Under the pieces are notes generated by a model. That model worked only from the letters and a program-made list of their open reading frames with translations. It ran no database searches and was not told the origin of the DNA. A DNA stretch of 22,097 bases from CAYYNP01 sp964472545 (GTDB taxonomy: Bacteria; Planctomycetota; Planctomycetia; Pirellulales; Thermoguttaceae): NCBI GenBank assembly GCA_964472545.1, contig CAYYNP010000166.1:1-22097 (forward strand). Reading direction: 5' to 3'. Every line of letters begins with the position of its first letter. Position 1 is the first letter of the stretch. The position numbers and the translations under genes are program-made. Below are positions 1-9,300 of the stretch, piece after piece.

Positions 1-39
1 CACCAAACACAACTCAAAGCAAGCAACTCACTTCCGTAC

Positions 40-73
40 AACGCAACCGCCTTGGGACTAAGTCGGTTGCGTT
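40..73. repeat. 10-bp perfect inverted repeat (hairpin)
   Basis: AACGCAACCG at 40-49 pairs exactly with CGGTTGCGTT at 64-73 around a 14-base loop. No T-tract follows on the plus strand, so it is not a canonical intrinsic terminator, although it could mark the end of an upstream transcript or be a protein-binding site. It overlaps the proposed -35 hexamer at 72-77 by two bases. Confidence 0.5.
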
Positions 74-109
74 GCAGACATCGACAGCCTCCGTTATAAT
101 GGGAGGCTG
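72..109 (+). promoter_or_regulatory. Putative sigma70-like promoter embedded in a palindrome
   Basis: A perfect -10 hexamer TATAAT sits at 95-100. Seventeen bases upstream is TTGCAG (72-77), a weak -35 that keeps only the TTG. The -10 is the loop of an 8-bp inverted repeat, CAGCCTCC (85-92) and GGAGGCTG (102-109), an arrangement that suits an operator occluding the -10 or a hairpin at the 5' end of the transcript. The gene it would serve is the CotH/LTD protein starting at 337. The assignment is from sequence pattern only. Confidence 0.45.
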
Positions 110-336
110 AGAGACGCTCGGATTGTTGGGCTGCCGGTTCGAGGTCTGCGCCAGATCGACCGGGGTGCGCCGTATCGGTTGTTCAGTATCTGATACGACG
201 CGGTTGCGCTCCGTTTGAGCCACGCGCATGAACTAGTCCGGCATTTGCGACAATCCCCTTTTCTTTCGGCGCCGACCGACGCGTCTGCGTCATTTCGTCC
301 CACGTCTCTCGACTCCACAGAATCGGGAGAACGGTG

Positions 337-3300
337 ATGTTGCATCGGACGCAGTCTTCTCGGCGGTTGTCTGTCTCTCCACAACGGCGACGGCGCAGCC
401 GGCCGCTGACGTTGGAGCCGCTGGAAGACCGGACGTTGCTCAGCGCCGGGCCGTTGGTAATCAACGAGTTCATGGCCGTCAACAACACGGGCGAACTCGA
501 CGAGGACGAAGATTACTCCGACTGGATCGAAATCTACAATCCGACCAACGCCGGCGTCGACCTCGAGGGCTGGTATCTGACCGACGACCCCGACGACCTC
601 GACCGATGGCAGTTCCCGCGCTACCTGATGGCGCCGGGCGAGTACCTGGTCGTCTATGCATCGGGCAAAGACCGTCACGCGGCGGGTGTCGAGTTGCACA
701 CGAACTTCCGGCTCGACGGCGACGGCGAGTACCTGGCGCTGGTACGTCCCGGCGAGGTGCCCCCGACGCACGACGACGTTGCCCACGAGTTTGCCCCCGC
801 GTACCCGGAGCAATTCGGCGACGTCTCCTACGGCATGCCGCAAGAGGGCGCCACGTTCTTCGTGCCCGAGGAAGCTCAACTCACCTACACCGTTCCCACG
901 CCCGGCGACGCGGCCCTGTGCACCTTGTGGACGGGAGTCGGTTTCGACGACTCCTCTTGGTCGGGTTTTACCCAAGCGTCCGGTGTGCTGCTGACGGAAG
1001 TGGGCACGGAAGATCCCGATTACGTAGAGATCCAGAACGTCTCCGACCGCCCGATCAACACCACCGGCTGGGTCGTAGTGGCCAACGATGGCACCCGGGG
1101 CGACGTCAACAAACTGCATTCGACTAACTGGTCGCTGCCGGAGTGGATTGCGCCGGGCGAAGCGATCTACGTTTCCGACGAACCGGAAGACACTGAACAC
1201 TATTGGGGCGAGTTGATCAAGTGGCGAACCGTCAGCTTCGGCTGGGTGATGCTGGTCGACGACGTGGGCACAGTGGCCGATTTCATTGCCTGGGGCTACG
1301 CCACGTCGCAACTCGACGAGCTTCAGATCACCGTCGACGGCCGCGAGATTACGCTGGCCGACGCTTGGGCCGGCGATCCGCCGCCGCCGAAGGGCAGCAG
1401 CGCGAACTCGCTGCAGCGCCGCGGCGGGTCGGACCACGACAACGCCACCGACTGGGCGTGGATCGAGCCGCCGTCGAAAGGCCGCGCCAACGACGGGCTG
1501 GTCGTGCCGTTTTCGACCGACGTGGCCACCGGGATCGGATTCGACGCGGCGCAGACGGGCTTAGCCGGCAGCATCCAGATCGACGTGCAGCCGCAGATGC
1601 ACCAACAGAACGCGTCCCTGTGGGTGCGGATCCCGTTCGAGGTCGGCGATCCGACGGCGCTGGAAACGGTTCAACTTCGCATCCAGTACAACGACGGCTT
1701 CGTGGCCTATCTCAACGGGCAGGAGGTCGCACGCCGCAACGCCCCCGATCTGACGCTTTGGAACTCGGCCGCGACCGACTCTCGCGAGATTGGCGAATCG
1801 CTGGCGTACGAGGAAATCGACGTCAGCGCCCACCTGGGCGCGTTGCGCGAAGGCCCAAACGTCTTGGCCATCCACGGACTCAACGCCACGGCGGCCGACG
1901 AGAACTTCCTGATCTTGCCCGACCTGGTCCAGAGCGGCCGGCAGTACTTCGACAATGCCACGCCGGGCGAAGAGAACCTGACCGGCTTCCATCATTTCGT
2001 CAAAGACACCAGTTTCAGCGTCGACCGCGGCTTCTTCGATGCGCCGTTTTCCGTCGAGATCACCACAACGACCGAAGGCGCAGCGATCTACTACACGCTC
2101 GACGGCACCCGGCCGGGCGAGGGCAACGGCACGCTCTACACGGGCCCGATCCCCATCGAAACCACCACCATGCTGCGGGCCGTGGCAACCAAGCCCGGCT
2201 ATCGGCCGACCAACATCGACACCCAGACGTACATCTTCCCCCAGGACGTGATCCACCAGCCGCCGAATCCCGTCGGCGCACCGTCGACCTGGGAAGGCAG
2301 CACGCCGGCCGACTACGAGATGGACCCGGACGTGGTCAACGACCCGTTGTATCGCGACCTGGTCGCCGACGCTCTGCGGACGCATCCGACGATTTCGCTG
2401 GTGATCGATCCGGTCGATCTGTGGTCGAAGGCGACGGGGATCTACTCCAACACGAAGGACGAGGGCCGGCCTTCGGAACGCGACGTGTCGATCGAACTGA
2501 TCGACTTCCCCGGCGCCGAGAACCTGAATGTCGCCGCGGGCGTGCGGATCCACGGCAGCGCCAGCCGTAACACGTCGCGGCCGAAACACAACTTCCGTCT
2601 GGTCTTCCGCAACGAGTACGGCCTGGGCAAGCTCGAATACCCGCTGTTTGGCAACACCGAGGTTCAGCGGTTCAACGACATCATCCTCCGCGGCGGCAAC
2701 GGCGACTCGTGGTTCCATCCCAATTCCGGCCGCCGTCCCCAGGCCCAATACACGCACGATCAATGGCACAAGCAGACCCAGATCGACATGGGCCAGCCGA
2801 CCAGCCAGCAGGGCGACGCCCACGTCTACGTCAACGGGCTCTACTGGGGTTTCTACCACGTGATCGAGCGGCCCGAGTGGTCGTTCATGGAAGAGCACTT
2901 CGGCGGCGACAAAGAGGATTACGACGTCATCCAGCACAAAGGCGGCACGGTCAACGGAACGCGCGACGAATGGAACGCGCTGATGAACCTCGTGCGGGCC
3001 GGCGGGCTGACCAACGACGTCAAGTATCAGGACGTGCTCCATCACGTCGACCCGGACAACCTGGCCGACTTCATGCTGCTGAACTTCTACAGCGGCAACA
3101 CCGACTGGGACCACAACAACTGGTACGGCGCCCGCAATCACGAGACGGACGACGGTTGGAAGTTCTTCAGTTGGGACGCCGAGGTCACCTTCCGCAACCT
3201 CAGCGCCAACATCACCAACGTGAACAAGAACAACCAGCCGAGCGAAGTCCATCAGCGGCTGAGCGTCAACGCCGAATACAAGATGATCTTCGCCGACCGC

Positions 3301-6123
3301 GTCCACAAACACTTCTTCAACGGCGGGGCGCTCACGCCCGGGGCCGTCGAAAAGAGTTGGATGGACCGCGCCGCCGAGATCGAGTTGCCCCTGGTCGCCG
3401 AATCGGCACGTTGGGGCGACCACCATCGGGCGAGCAACCCCTACACGGTTGAGGGCGAGTTCCGCGCTCGGCAAAACTACTTCCTCAACACCTGGTTCCC
3501 GCAGCGAACCGGTATCGTGCTCGGGCAAATCAAAGCCAAGGGCATGTACCCCAGCGTCGTGGCGCCTTCGTTCAAGATCGGCAACAAGCCACAGCACGGC
3601 GGCCTGATGGGCGTGGGGGATCATCTGACCGTCGAGGCTCCGTCCGGCACGATCTACTACACGCTCGACGGTTCCGATCCGCGGCTCTACGGCGGCGCGG
3701 TCTCCGAAACGGCCCAGGTCTACGCAGCACCGGTGACCATCGACGATACGGTCCTCGTGCGCAGCCGCGTACTGAAAAGCGGCCAGTGGTCGGCCATGAA
3801 CGAGGCCCAATTCTACGTCCACGTGCCGGCCGCGGCCGAGAACTTGGCCATCTCCGAGATCCACTACAATCCGCCCGAGCCGACCGCGGCCGAATTGGCC
3901 ACGCAGGCCGAGGGCGACCCCGATTTCACCGCCGCCGATTTCGAGTTCATCGAGTTGTTCAACACGACCACCGATCGGGCCGTCGATCTGAACGGCCTGC
4001 GGTTCTCCGGTGATCCTTCGTTTACGTTCGACACGCCAGACGTCACCTCGTTGGCCCCGCAGAGCTACGTGGTGGTGGTCAGCAATCCGGAGGCCTTTGC
4101 GGCACGTTACGGCAACGAACTCAACGTGGCCGGCCAGTACACCGGGCACCTCGACAACCGCGGCGAGCAGATCACGCTCTACGACCATCAAGACGAACTG
4201 ATCTTCAATTTCGACTACGACAACGGCAACGACTGGCCGGGCCGGGCCGACGGCAAGGGGGCTTCGCTCGAACTGCGCGATCCGGCAACGACCGCGGCGG
4301 ACGAATACGGCAACGAGGCCGTTTGGCACTCGAGCGTTCACTACAACGGCACGCCCGGCGCCGAACCGGCGGAACCGGCCGGCGTGGTCGTCAGCGAGGT
4401 GCTCACCCACACCGATTGGCCGCAGCGAGACGCGATTGAACTGCACAACACGGCCGACGTACCGGTCGACGTCGGCGGATGGTACCTCAGCGACGAGTGG
4501 GGTTGGGACTGGGTCTCGGATACCGGAGACTATAAGAAGTTCCGCGTTCCCGACGACACCGTCATCCCCGGCGGCGGATACATTGCCTTCTACGAGGGGC
4601 ACTACGTCGACGGCGTGCTCGAGCAGGACGAGAGCGAGTTCGGCGGAAACGACCCCAAAGGCTTCGCGCTGAATGGCGCCGAGGGCGACGACGTTTGGCT
4701 GATGGAGGCCGGCCCCGGCGATGCGCTGCTGCGTTTCGCCGACCACGCCGAATTCGCCGCCGCGGCCAACGGCGAGTCGTTCGGGCTGTGGCCGGACGTC
4801 GACGGCCGGATGGTGCCGATGCACGAGGTGACGCTCGGCAGCGAAAACACGGGCCCGCGGGTGGGGCCGGTGGTGATCAGCGAGATCATGTATCATCCGC
4901 CCGGCGGCGACGGATTTGCCGACGAGTTCGTCGAGTTGGTCAACACGTCGGGCCGGACCGTGCCGCTGTTCGATCCGGACAACACCCAAAACACCTGGAA
5001 GCTCACGGGCACCGGATTCGATTTTCCGGCGGGCGCACAGATGGCTCCCGGCAGCGTTGCTCTTGTGGTGCCGACCAGCCCGGCAGTCTTTCGCAGCCGA
5101 TACGACGTGCCCGGGGACGTGCAGATCTTTGGTCCTTACTCCGGCGCGCTGAACAACGCCGGCGAACGCATACGGTTGATGCGCCCCGACGGGCCGACGC
5201 CGGAGGTATTGCCGTACGTGCTGGTCGATGAGGTCGACTATCTGCCCGCCGAAGGATGGCCGATTGAGGCCGACGGCTCGGGCGTTTCGTTGCAGCGTTC
5301 CGGCGGCGACGCATGGGGCAACGATGCGGCCAATTGGACGGCCGACGTGCCCACGCCCGGGCAAGTGGAATGGTCCCGGACGACCGCTCAGGTCGTGGGC
5401 CGCCACCTCTTCTACAACGGTTCGTCGTTCGACGGCAACTCGCCGGCGGCCAACGCTGCCGACGATGCGGCCGTGGCGACCGACAAGACCGCGCTGCTGC
5501 CGGGACAGATCGCCACGTTTTCCAACTACGCGAGTTACCACCGCGGTATCAACGGCCTCATGGTCGACGTGGCCGGCTTGCCTGCGGGCACTTCGCCGGC
5601 GGCCGACGATTTCCGTTTCCGCGTCGGCAATAGCAACGATCCGGCCACATGGCCCGACGCTCCGGCTCCGACGGCCGTCACGCTTCGCGCAGGGGCCGGC
5701 GTCGACGGTTCGGATCGGATCACAATCGTTTGGGCCGAGCACGCCATCCAGAGTCAATGGCTGGAAGTCACCCTGCCGGCCGCCAACTTCGGCCTCGGTT
5801 CCGACGACGTCTTCTACTTCGGCAGCGCGATCGCCGAGGGCGGCAACTCCCCGGCGAACGCGCAAGTCACCACGACCGATCTGCTGTTGGCGCGGAACAA
5901 TCCCCGCAACTTCCTCAACCCGGCGGCGATCGATTTCGCCTTCGACTACAACCGCGACCAGCGCGTCAACTCCACCGACCTGCTGTTGGCCCGCAACAAC
6001 CAGACGAACTTCCTTACGGCGCTGCGGCTGATCGACCTTTCATCCGCCGCGGGCCAGGCGCAAGCGTCCGAAGAAGCGTCGCCGGCATCAGACGCCGTGG
6101 ATTTGCTGCTGGCCGATTTGTAG
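337..6123 (+). CDS. Secreted LTD / CotH kinase family surface protein with dockerin-like C-terminus
   Basis: 1928 residues. ATG 337 is preferred over the adjacent GTG 334 because GGGAGA (325-330) is then spaced six bases away. An Arg-rich leader ends in LEPLEDRTLLSA, the planctomycete LEPR-XLL sorting signature. Domains in order: lamin-tail domain (about 42-145), a second one (215-320), a galactose-binding-like sandwich containing YNDGFVAYLNGQEVAR (about 400-535), a chitobiase-C-like module (560-636; YYTLDGTRP), the CotH kinase domain (about 675-1000), a second YYTLDGSDP module (1087-1163), three more lamin-tail domains (about 1170-1310, 1350-1460, 1513-1643), a planctomycete C-terminal module (1690-1850), and paired TDLLLARNN dockerin-like repeats (1845-1905). 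The CotH motif residues D923 and D925 (NTDWDHNN) and D947 (FFSWDAE) are present, so kinase activity is possible. CotH enzymes phosphorylate spore-coat proteins in Bacillus; the substrate here is unknown. Probably exported and held at the cell surface. Confidence 0.88.
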   Translation: MLHRTQSSRRLSVSPQRRRRSRPLTLEPLEDRTLLSAGPLVINEFMAVNNTGELDEDEDYSDWIEIYNPTNAGVDLEGWYLTDDPDDLDRWQFPRYLMAPGEYLVVYASGKDRHAAGVELHTNFRLDGDGEYLALVRPGEVPPTHDDVAHEFAPAYPEQFGDVSYGMPQEGATFFVPEEAQLTYTVPTPGDAALCTLWTGVGFDDSSWSGFTQASGVLLTEVGTEDPDYVEIQNVSDRPINTTGWVVVANDGTRGDVNKLHSTNWSLPEWIAPGEAIYVSDEPEDTEHYWGELIKWRTVSFGWVMLVDDVGTVADFIAWGYATSQLDELQITVDGREITLADAWAGDPPPPKGSSANSLQRRGGSDHDNATDWAWIEPPSKGRANDGLVVPFSTDVATGIGFDAAQTGLAGSIQIDVQPQMHQQNASLWVRIPFEVGDPTALETVQLRIQYNDGFVAYLNGQEVARRNAPDLTLWNSAATDSREIGESLAYEEIDVSAHLGALREGPNVLAIHGLNATAADENFLILPDLVQSGRQYFDNATPGEENLTGFHHFVKDTSFSVDRGFFDAPFSVEITTTTEGAAIYYTLDGTRPGEGNGTLYTGPIPIETTTMLRAVATKPGYRPTNIDTQTYIFPQDVIHQPPNPVGAPSTWEGSTPADYEMDPDVVNDPLYRDLVADALRTHPTISLVIDPVDLWSKATGIYSNTKDEGRPSERDVSIELIDFPGAENLNVAAGVRIHGSASRNTSRPKHNFRLVFRNEYGLGKLEYPLFGNTEVQRFNDIILRGGNGDSWFHPNSGRRPQAQYTHDQWHKQTQIDMGQPTSQQGDAHVYVNGLYWGFYHVIERPEWSFMEEHFGGDKEDYDVIQHKGGTVNGTRDEWNALMNLVRAGGLTNDVKYQDVLHHVDPDNLADFMLLNFYSGNTDWDHNNWYGARNHETDDGWKFFSWDAEVTFRNLSANITNVNKNNQPSEVHQRLSVNAEYKMIFADRVHKHFFNGGALTPGAVEKSWMDRAAEIELPLVAESARWGDHHRASNPYTVEGEFRARQNYFLNTWFPQRTGIVLGQIKAKGMYPSVVAPSFKIGNKPQHGGLMGVGDHLTVEAPSGTIYYTLDGSDPRLYGGAVSETAQVYAAPVTIDDTVLVRSRVLKSGQWSAMNEAQFYVHVPAAAENLAISEIHYNPPEPTAAELATQAEGDPDFTAADFEFIELFNTTTDRAVDLNGLRFSGDPSFTFDTPDVTSLAPQSYVVVVSNPEAFAARYGNELNVAGQYTGHLDNRGEQITLYDHQDELIFNFDYDNGNDWPGRADGKGASLELRDPATTAADEYGNEAVWHSSVHYNGTPGAEPAEPAGVVVSEVLTHTDWPQRDAIELHNTADVPVDVGGWYLSDEWGWDWVSDTGDYKKFRVPDDTVIPGGGYIAFYEGHYVDGVLEQDESEFGGNDPKGFALNGAEGDDVWLMEAGPGDALLRFADHAEFAAAANGESFGLWPDVDGRMVPMHEVTLGSENTGPRVGPVVISEIMYHPPGGDGFADEFVELVNTSGRTVPLFDPDNTQNTWKLTGTGFDFPAGAQMAPGSVALVVPTSPAVFRSRYDVPGDVQIFGPYSGALNNAGERIRLMRPDGPTPEVLPYVLVDEVDYLPAEGWPIEADGSGVSLQRSGGDAWGNDAANWTADVPTPGQVEWSRTTAQVVGRHLFYNGSSFDGNSPAANAADDAAVATDKTALLPGQIATFSNYASYHRGINGLMVDVAGLPAGTSPAADDFRFRVGNSNDPATWPDAPAPTAVTLRAGAGVDGSDRITIVWAEHAIQSQWLEVTLPAANFGLGSDDVFYFGSAIAEGGNSPANAQVTTTDLLLARNNPRNFLNPAAIDFAFDYNRDQRVNSTDLLLARNNQTNFLTALRLIDLSSAAGQAQASEEASPASDAVDLLLADL

Positions 6124-6133
6124 AAGCAAGGGC

Positions 6134-6239
6134 GGGACGGGAGTCCTTTTCGTAACGAACCACGTCCCCCGCCGTTTCGCTAGCACGGTTCCCACAACCG
6201 TTCCCCCGTCGGCACGATTGGGAAAAGGAGTCCCGTCCC
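6134..6239. repeat. Inverted repeat, 18-bp arms with one mismatch
   Basis: The left arm at 6134-6151 (GGGACGGGAGTCCTTTTC) pairs with the right arm at 6222-6239 with a single central mismatch. Inside the loop is a perfect 5-bp hairpin, CGGTT (6186-6190) with AACCG (6196-6200). It lies in the 275-bp gap between two convergent genes, just after the stop at 6123. The arms resemble repeats I associate with planctomycete intergenic regions, but this is from memory. No T-tract follows, so a classical intrinsic terminator is unlikely, though it may end transcription or protect 3' ends from both sides. Confidence 0.6.
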
Positions 6240-6292
6240 ATTGGCGTGGCCTTGCGACGGGGCCAAAGGGACGGGGCTCTTCTTCCCAATCG
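6215..6292. repeat. Second overlapping inverted repeat, 25-bp arms
   Basis: The arm at 6215-6239 begins CGATTGGGAA and ends CCCGTCCC; its partner at 6268-6292 matches the reverse complement at 22 of 25 positions. The left arm of this repeat contains the right arm of the 6134-6239 repeat, so the central arm can pair with either neighbour. Two alternative folds are therefore possible. Confidence 0.55.
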
Positions 6293-6336
6293 AAGTAACG
6301 TTTAGCCCCGGCTTCCAAACTCGCACTACACGCCGA

Positions 6337-6377
6337 TCGGGGACGTGCTGCGACGTGAAGAAGACTCCCGTCCCCGA
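6337..6377. repeat. Third inverted repeat and fourth copy of the GGGACGGGAGTC core
   Basis: TCGGGGACG at 6337-6345 pairs with CGTCCCCGA at 6369-6377. The segment at 6363-6374 is the exact reverse complement of 6134-6145, making this the fourth occurrence of the same core in 245 bases. It ends 21 bases before the stop codon of the minus-strand gene (6399), so it is in that gene's 3' flank. Confidence 0.45.
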
Positions 6378-6398
6378 CTGCGGGCAACCGGCCCTGTA

Positions 6399-9300
6399 TC
6401 AAGGAGTCAGGCGATAGGCGAACGTGGCGGGCTCGACTTCGATGAGGATCGTGTCGCCCTGGCGTTGAACCGGGACACGACGGATTACCTCGCCGTCTTC
6501 GCCGAGCATCTCGACGTGCCTCGGCTGCGGCAGTTGCCACCGCAGCACAGCCGGAGTCAATCGGACCGTGAACTCGTCTTTGCCCGTGTTCGGCAAGGGC
6601 GTCAACAGCAGCCGGTTGCCGTCGCGCGAGAGCCGCACTCCGGTGGCGGTCGTGATTCCGCCGAAATCGATCGGCTTGGCTTGGGGATTCTGACGTGCAA
6701 GCCACGCGTCGGGCTTCGGCTGATGCGGCGTCCACGCCATACCGTCGGGCCGGCCGCCTTTGACGCCCAACCGAATGGTGCCTAGACGAATGCGCCCGGT
6801 ACCGTCGTCCGGGCCGGTCAACGGCAGTCGTCGCCCGTCGGTCGGGCGGTAGAAGCCCAGGCAGAGCCCCCAGGTCGTTTCCTCCGGCAGCGTTTCCGGA
6901 AGGTAGCCTACCGCGGTGGTTTCGATGCGTCCGGTTCGGCCGTCGGCCAACGGGGCGGGATCTTGAGAGGCCTGGAAGACGATTTCCCCCTTGTCGTCGA
7001 CCAGGTGCAGAAACGGCCGATATCCTTCGGGAATGGGGACATCGAGTTGCCATCGCAGCGGGATCGTGAATCGCCGGGCGTCGTGCAACTGGACCGATTC
7101 GACCGTCGCAGAGACCGGTAGCCTCGCGTCGATCACCGCCCGGCCGTTGACGTAGACGTGATCCGGCCCGTGGGCTTCTTCTACGATGATTCCGTCGCGG
7201 CGAGTGATCGAGGCCGCGACCAATCCCCGATCGGTCAACACGCGGGCGTAGAACCCGTACGGCGGCAGCGTGCGACCTGCCACCTTCCAATCGATCGAGC
7301 CACGGTTGACCCAAACGTCCCCGCCGCCGCTCCATTGAATGTGCTGACGGTGCAGATCGTCCGCCGCAAAGTGGACCGTCTCGATCTGCCGCAACGCCAA
7401 CGCCCGCATCAAGTCGTGCGTGAGCCAGTACTTCCGGACCACGTCGCGGCCGAACGGCCGGCCGACCATCGCCGGATGGCCGGTAAGCACCTCGGTAGCG
7501 ATGTAGTCGTCGCTGTAGATGCCGTGCAGCCGGGCGTCGAGTCCGCCCTGATAACGGCCGGAATAGCCGGCGCCGTGCAAAATGAACCGATCGTGATGGG
7601 CCGCGTCGAACCAGGGCGTTCGCTCTGCGTCGGAGCAGGGGACGTTCCACACGCACCAACTGTTGCGTCCGTCGCCGATCGGCTCGCCCACGCGAAGATG
7701 ATTCGTTTGGGCCCCGTCGAGCCAGCCGATCAACTGGTCGTGGCCGCTTTCGGAAACCTGCGGAGCGTTGTTGCCGAGCAGATCGCGGATCGAGGCGAAG
7801 TGCAGGCCCCACGAGTCGCGCGTGGCCACGCCGTCGAAGAACCGCCCGTCGGCCGTCCAGTAGTCGTAGGGGCGAACGCTCGACCAGACGTCGATGAAGA
7901 AGGCATCGGGCGCGACGCCTTCGTGAATCAGCTTCAGGTTCCGCCGCAGATACGGCTCGACGGCATCGGCCCGGTAGCGATACGATCGCGCGTTGCGGCC
8001 CTCGTTCAGCCAGGCCTTGACCGGCGTGCCGTCGCGATGAAAGGCGATCCGTTTCTCGTAGGAGAAGCCCTCGGCATCGGGGTAGAAGTCGATGTAGTTG
8101 TCGTGCGGGGCGAACAACACGCCGGCCGAACGGCACTCCGCGGCGAGCCGGCAGAATTCTTCGTGCGTGCCCCAATGCGGGTTGGCCGGGTAGATGTCGG
8201 GCAGTCGGTAGTCGTATCCGTGGCGCTGCCAGTTGTGCCAAACGACCATCGAGTCGGTCAGCCCGTAGCGAAACGCCCGGAGCAGTTCTTGCCGGCTTTC
8301 TTCGTAACGCCCGCCCCAAAGATCGAACACGAACCGCCCGGCCAAGCGTCGCACCCCGCCGGCCGGCTTCAGGCCGTTGACATCTCGCCAAACGCGCACG
8401 CCCTGCCACACGTCGGCCGCCGGAATGAACGTCATGGTGGTCGCGTGCGACGTGTGCAACGAATAGTGCCTGTCGGTCGGCTCGACCTGCAAACAGCTCG
8501 GGGGCACGTCGACCCCTTGCACCAACGAGATGCCGCCGTCGAAGTCAAACCCGACGAACGAGGTCGCCAGCCGGTGGCCGTCGAAATTCAGCCGCATGGT
8601 GCCCGGATCGCGAATCACATTGCCGTGGCCGGCGTAGACCTGCCTGACCTTCCGACCAAACGAACCGGCCGCTACGTCTTCTAGAAAGACGGCCGACCAA
8701 GGCTTCGGCGGCGGGACGTTCTCCAGATGGAACGCGGCACGCAACGCCCCCCCTTCGACGTAGAGTCGCCCGACCAGATCGAACGTGGCCGTGGGACCCT
8801 CGAAGCGATGCCGCACCCGATAGCCTTCGCTCGATGGTTCTTCGCGTGTATCCTGCAGCAGAATTGGCGAGCGGTCGTCGTCGATTCGGCCGCCGAGAAC
8901 GCTGATCTCGAATCCGCGGAAGTGCAGTTGTGTGTTCTCGCTACGAAAGCCGACCACCGCATCGAGCAACCCGCGCCGGCCGGGCCACACTCGAACTTCG
9001 TATTGTGTGCCGTCGCGTCGCAGCACACCGAGGCGTTGCGATCCGGCGTCGTCTTTCGGAGGAAATGGTGGCGGCTGCGGCGGGTTTCCGACCACGAGCG
9101 TAGGCTCGGCCCAGTAGGATTGGTCCCAGCCGGTGTTGTTGTTCGGTCCGGGGTGAGACTCGAGTTGCAGTCGCACGGTCTTTCCCGCAAAGCGGCCCAG
9201 ATCGACCTCGGCCAGCTCGAATCGCCTAGCATCAATGTGCCGCTCGAAAACGACCTCGCCAGAATGCCCCAGCGGCGCGTCGGCGGCCGCCACGCGAACA

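Larger units (their letters stand above)
1..336. other. Intergenic leader upstream of the CotH/LTD surface protein gene
   Basis: No coding region is convincing here; the minus-strand open frames that cross it run antisense into the large gene and match nothing I recognise. The stretch holds a 10-bp perfect inverted repeat (40-49 with 64-73), a TATAAT hexamer at 95-100 enclosed by an 8-bp inverted repeat (85-92 with 102-109), and an 11-base palindrome GTATCTGATAC at 186-196. If the promoter is used, the mRNA leader is about 230 nt, long for an ordinary gene. A Shine-Dalgarno GGGAGA lies at 325-330, six bases before the ATG at 337. Confidence 0.6.

Noticed and set aside
1561..5865. 1434-codon open frame on the minus strand, antisense to the CotH/LTD gene
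   Set aside because: It is a by-product of high GC: the sequence is Arg/Val/His/Asp-rich without domains, while the plus strand shows clear LTD, CotH and dockerin-like motifs.
5866..6040. A true cellulosomal dockerin at the end of the CotH/LTD protein
   Set aside because: Only the second repeat (DYNRDQRVNSTD) has a complete calcium loop; the pair matches the planctomycete C-terminal module better, and no cohesin was seen in the window.
6124..6398. Intrinsic terminators between the convergent genes
   Set aside because: Strong hairpins exist, but none is followed by a T-tract on either strand, so they were recorded as repeats.
7158..8684. 508-codon plus-strand frame inside the glycosidase-like gene
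   Set aside because: No recognisable domain, no ribosome site, and the opposite strand has a signal peptide and barrel motifs.
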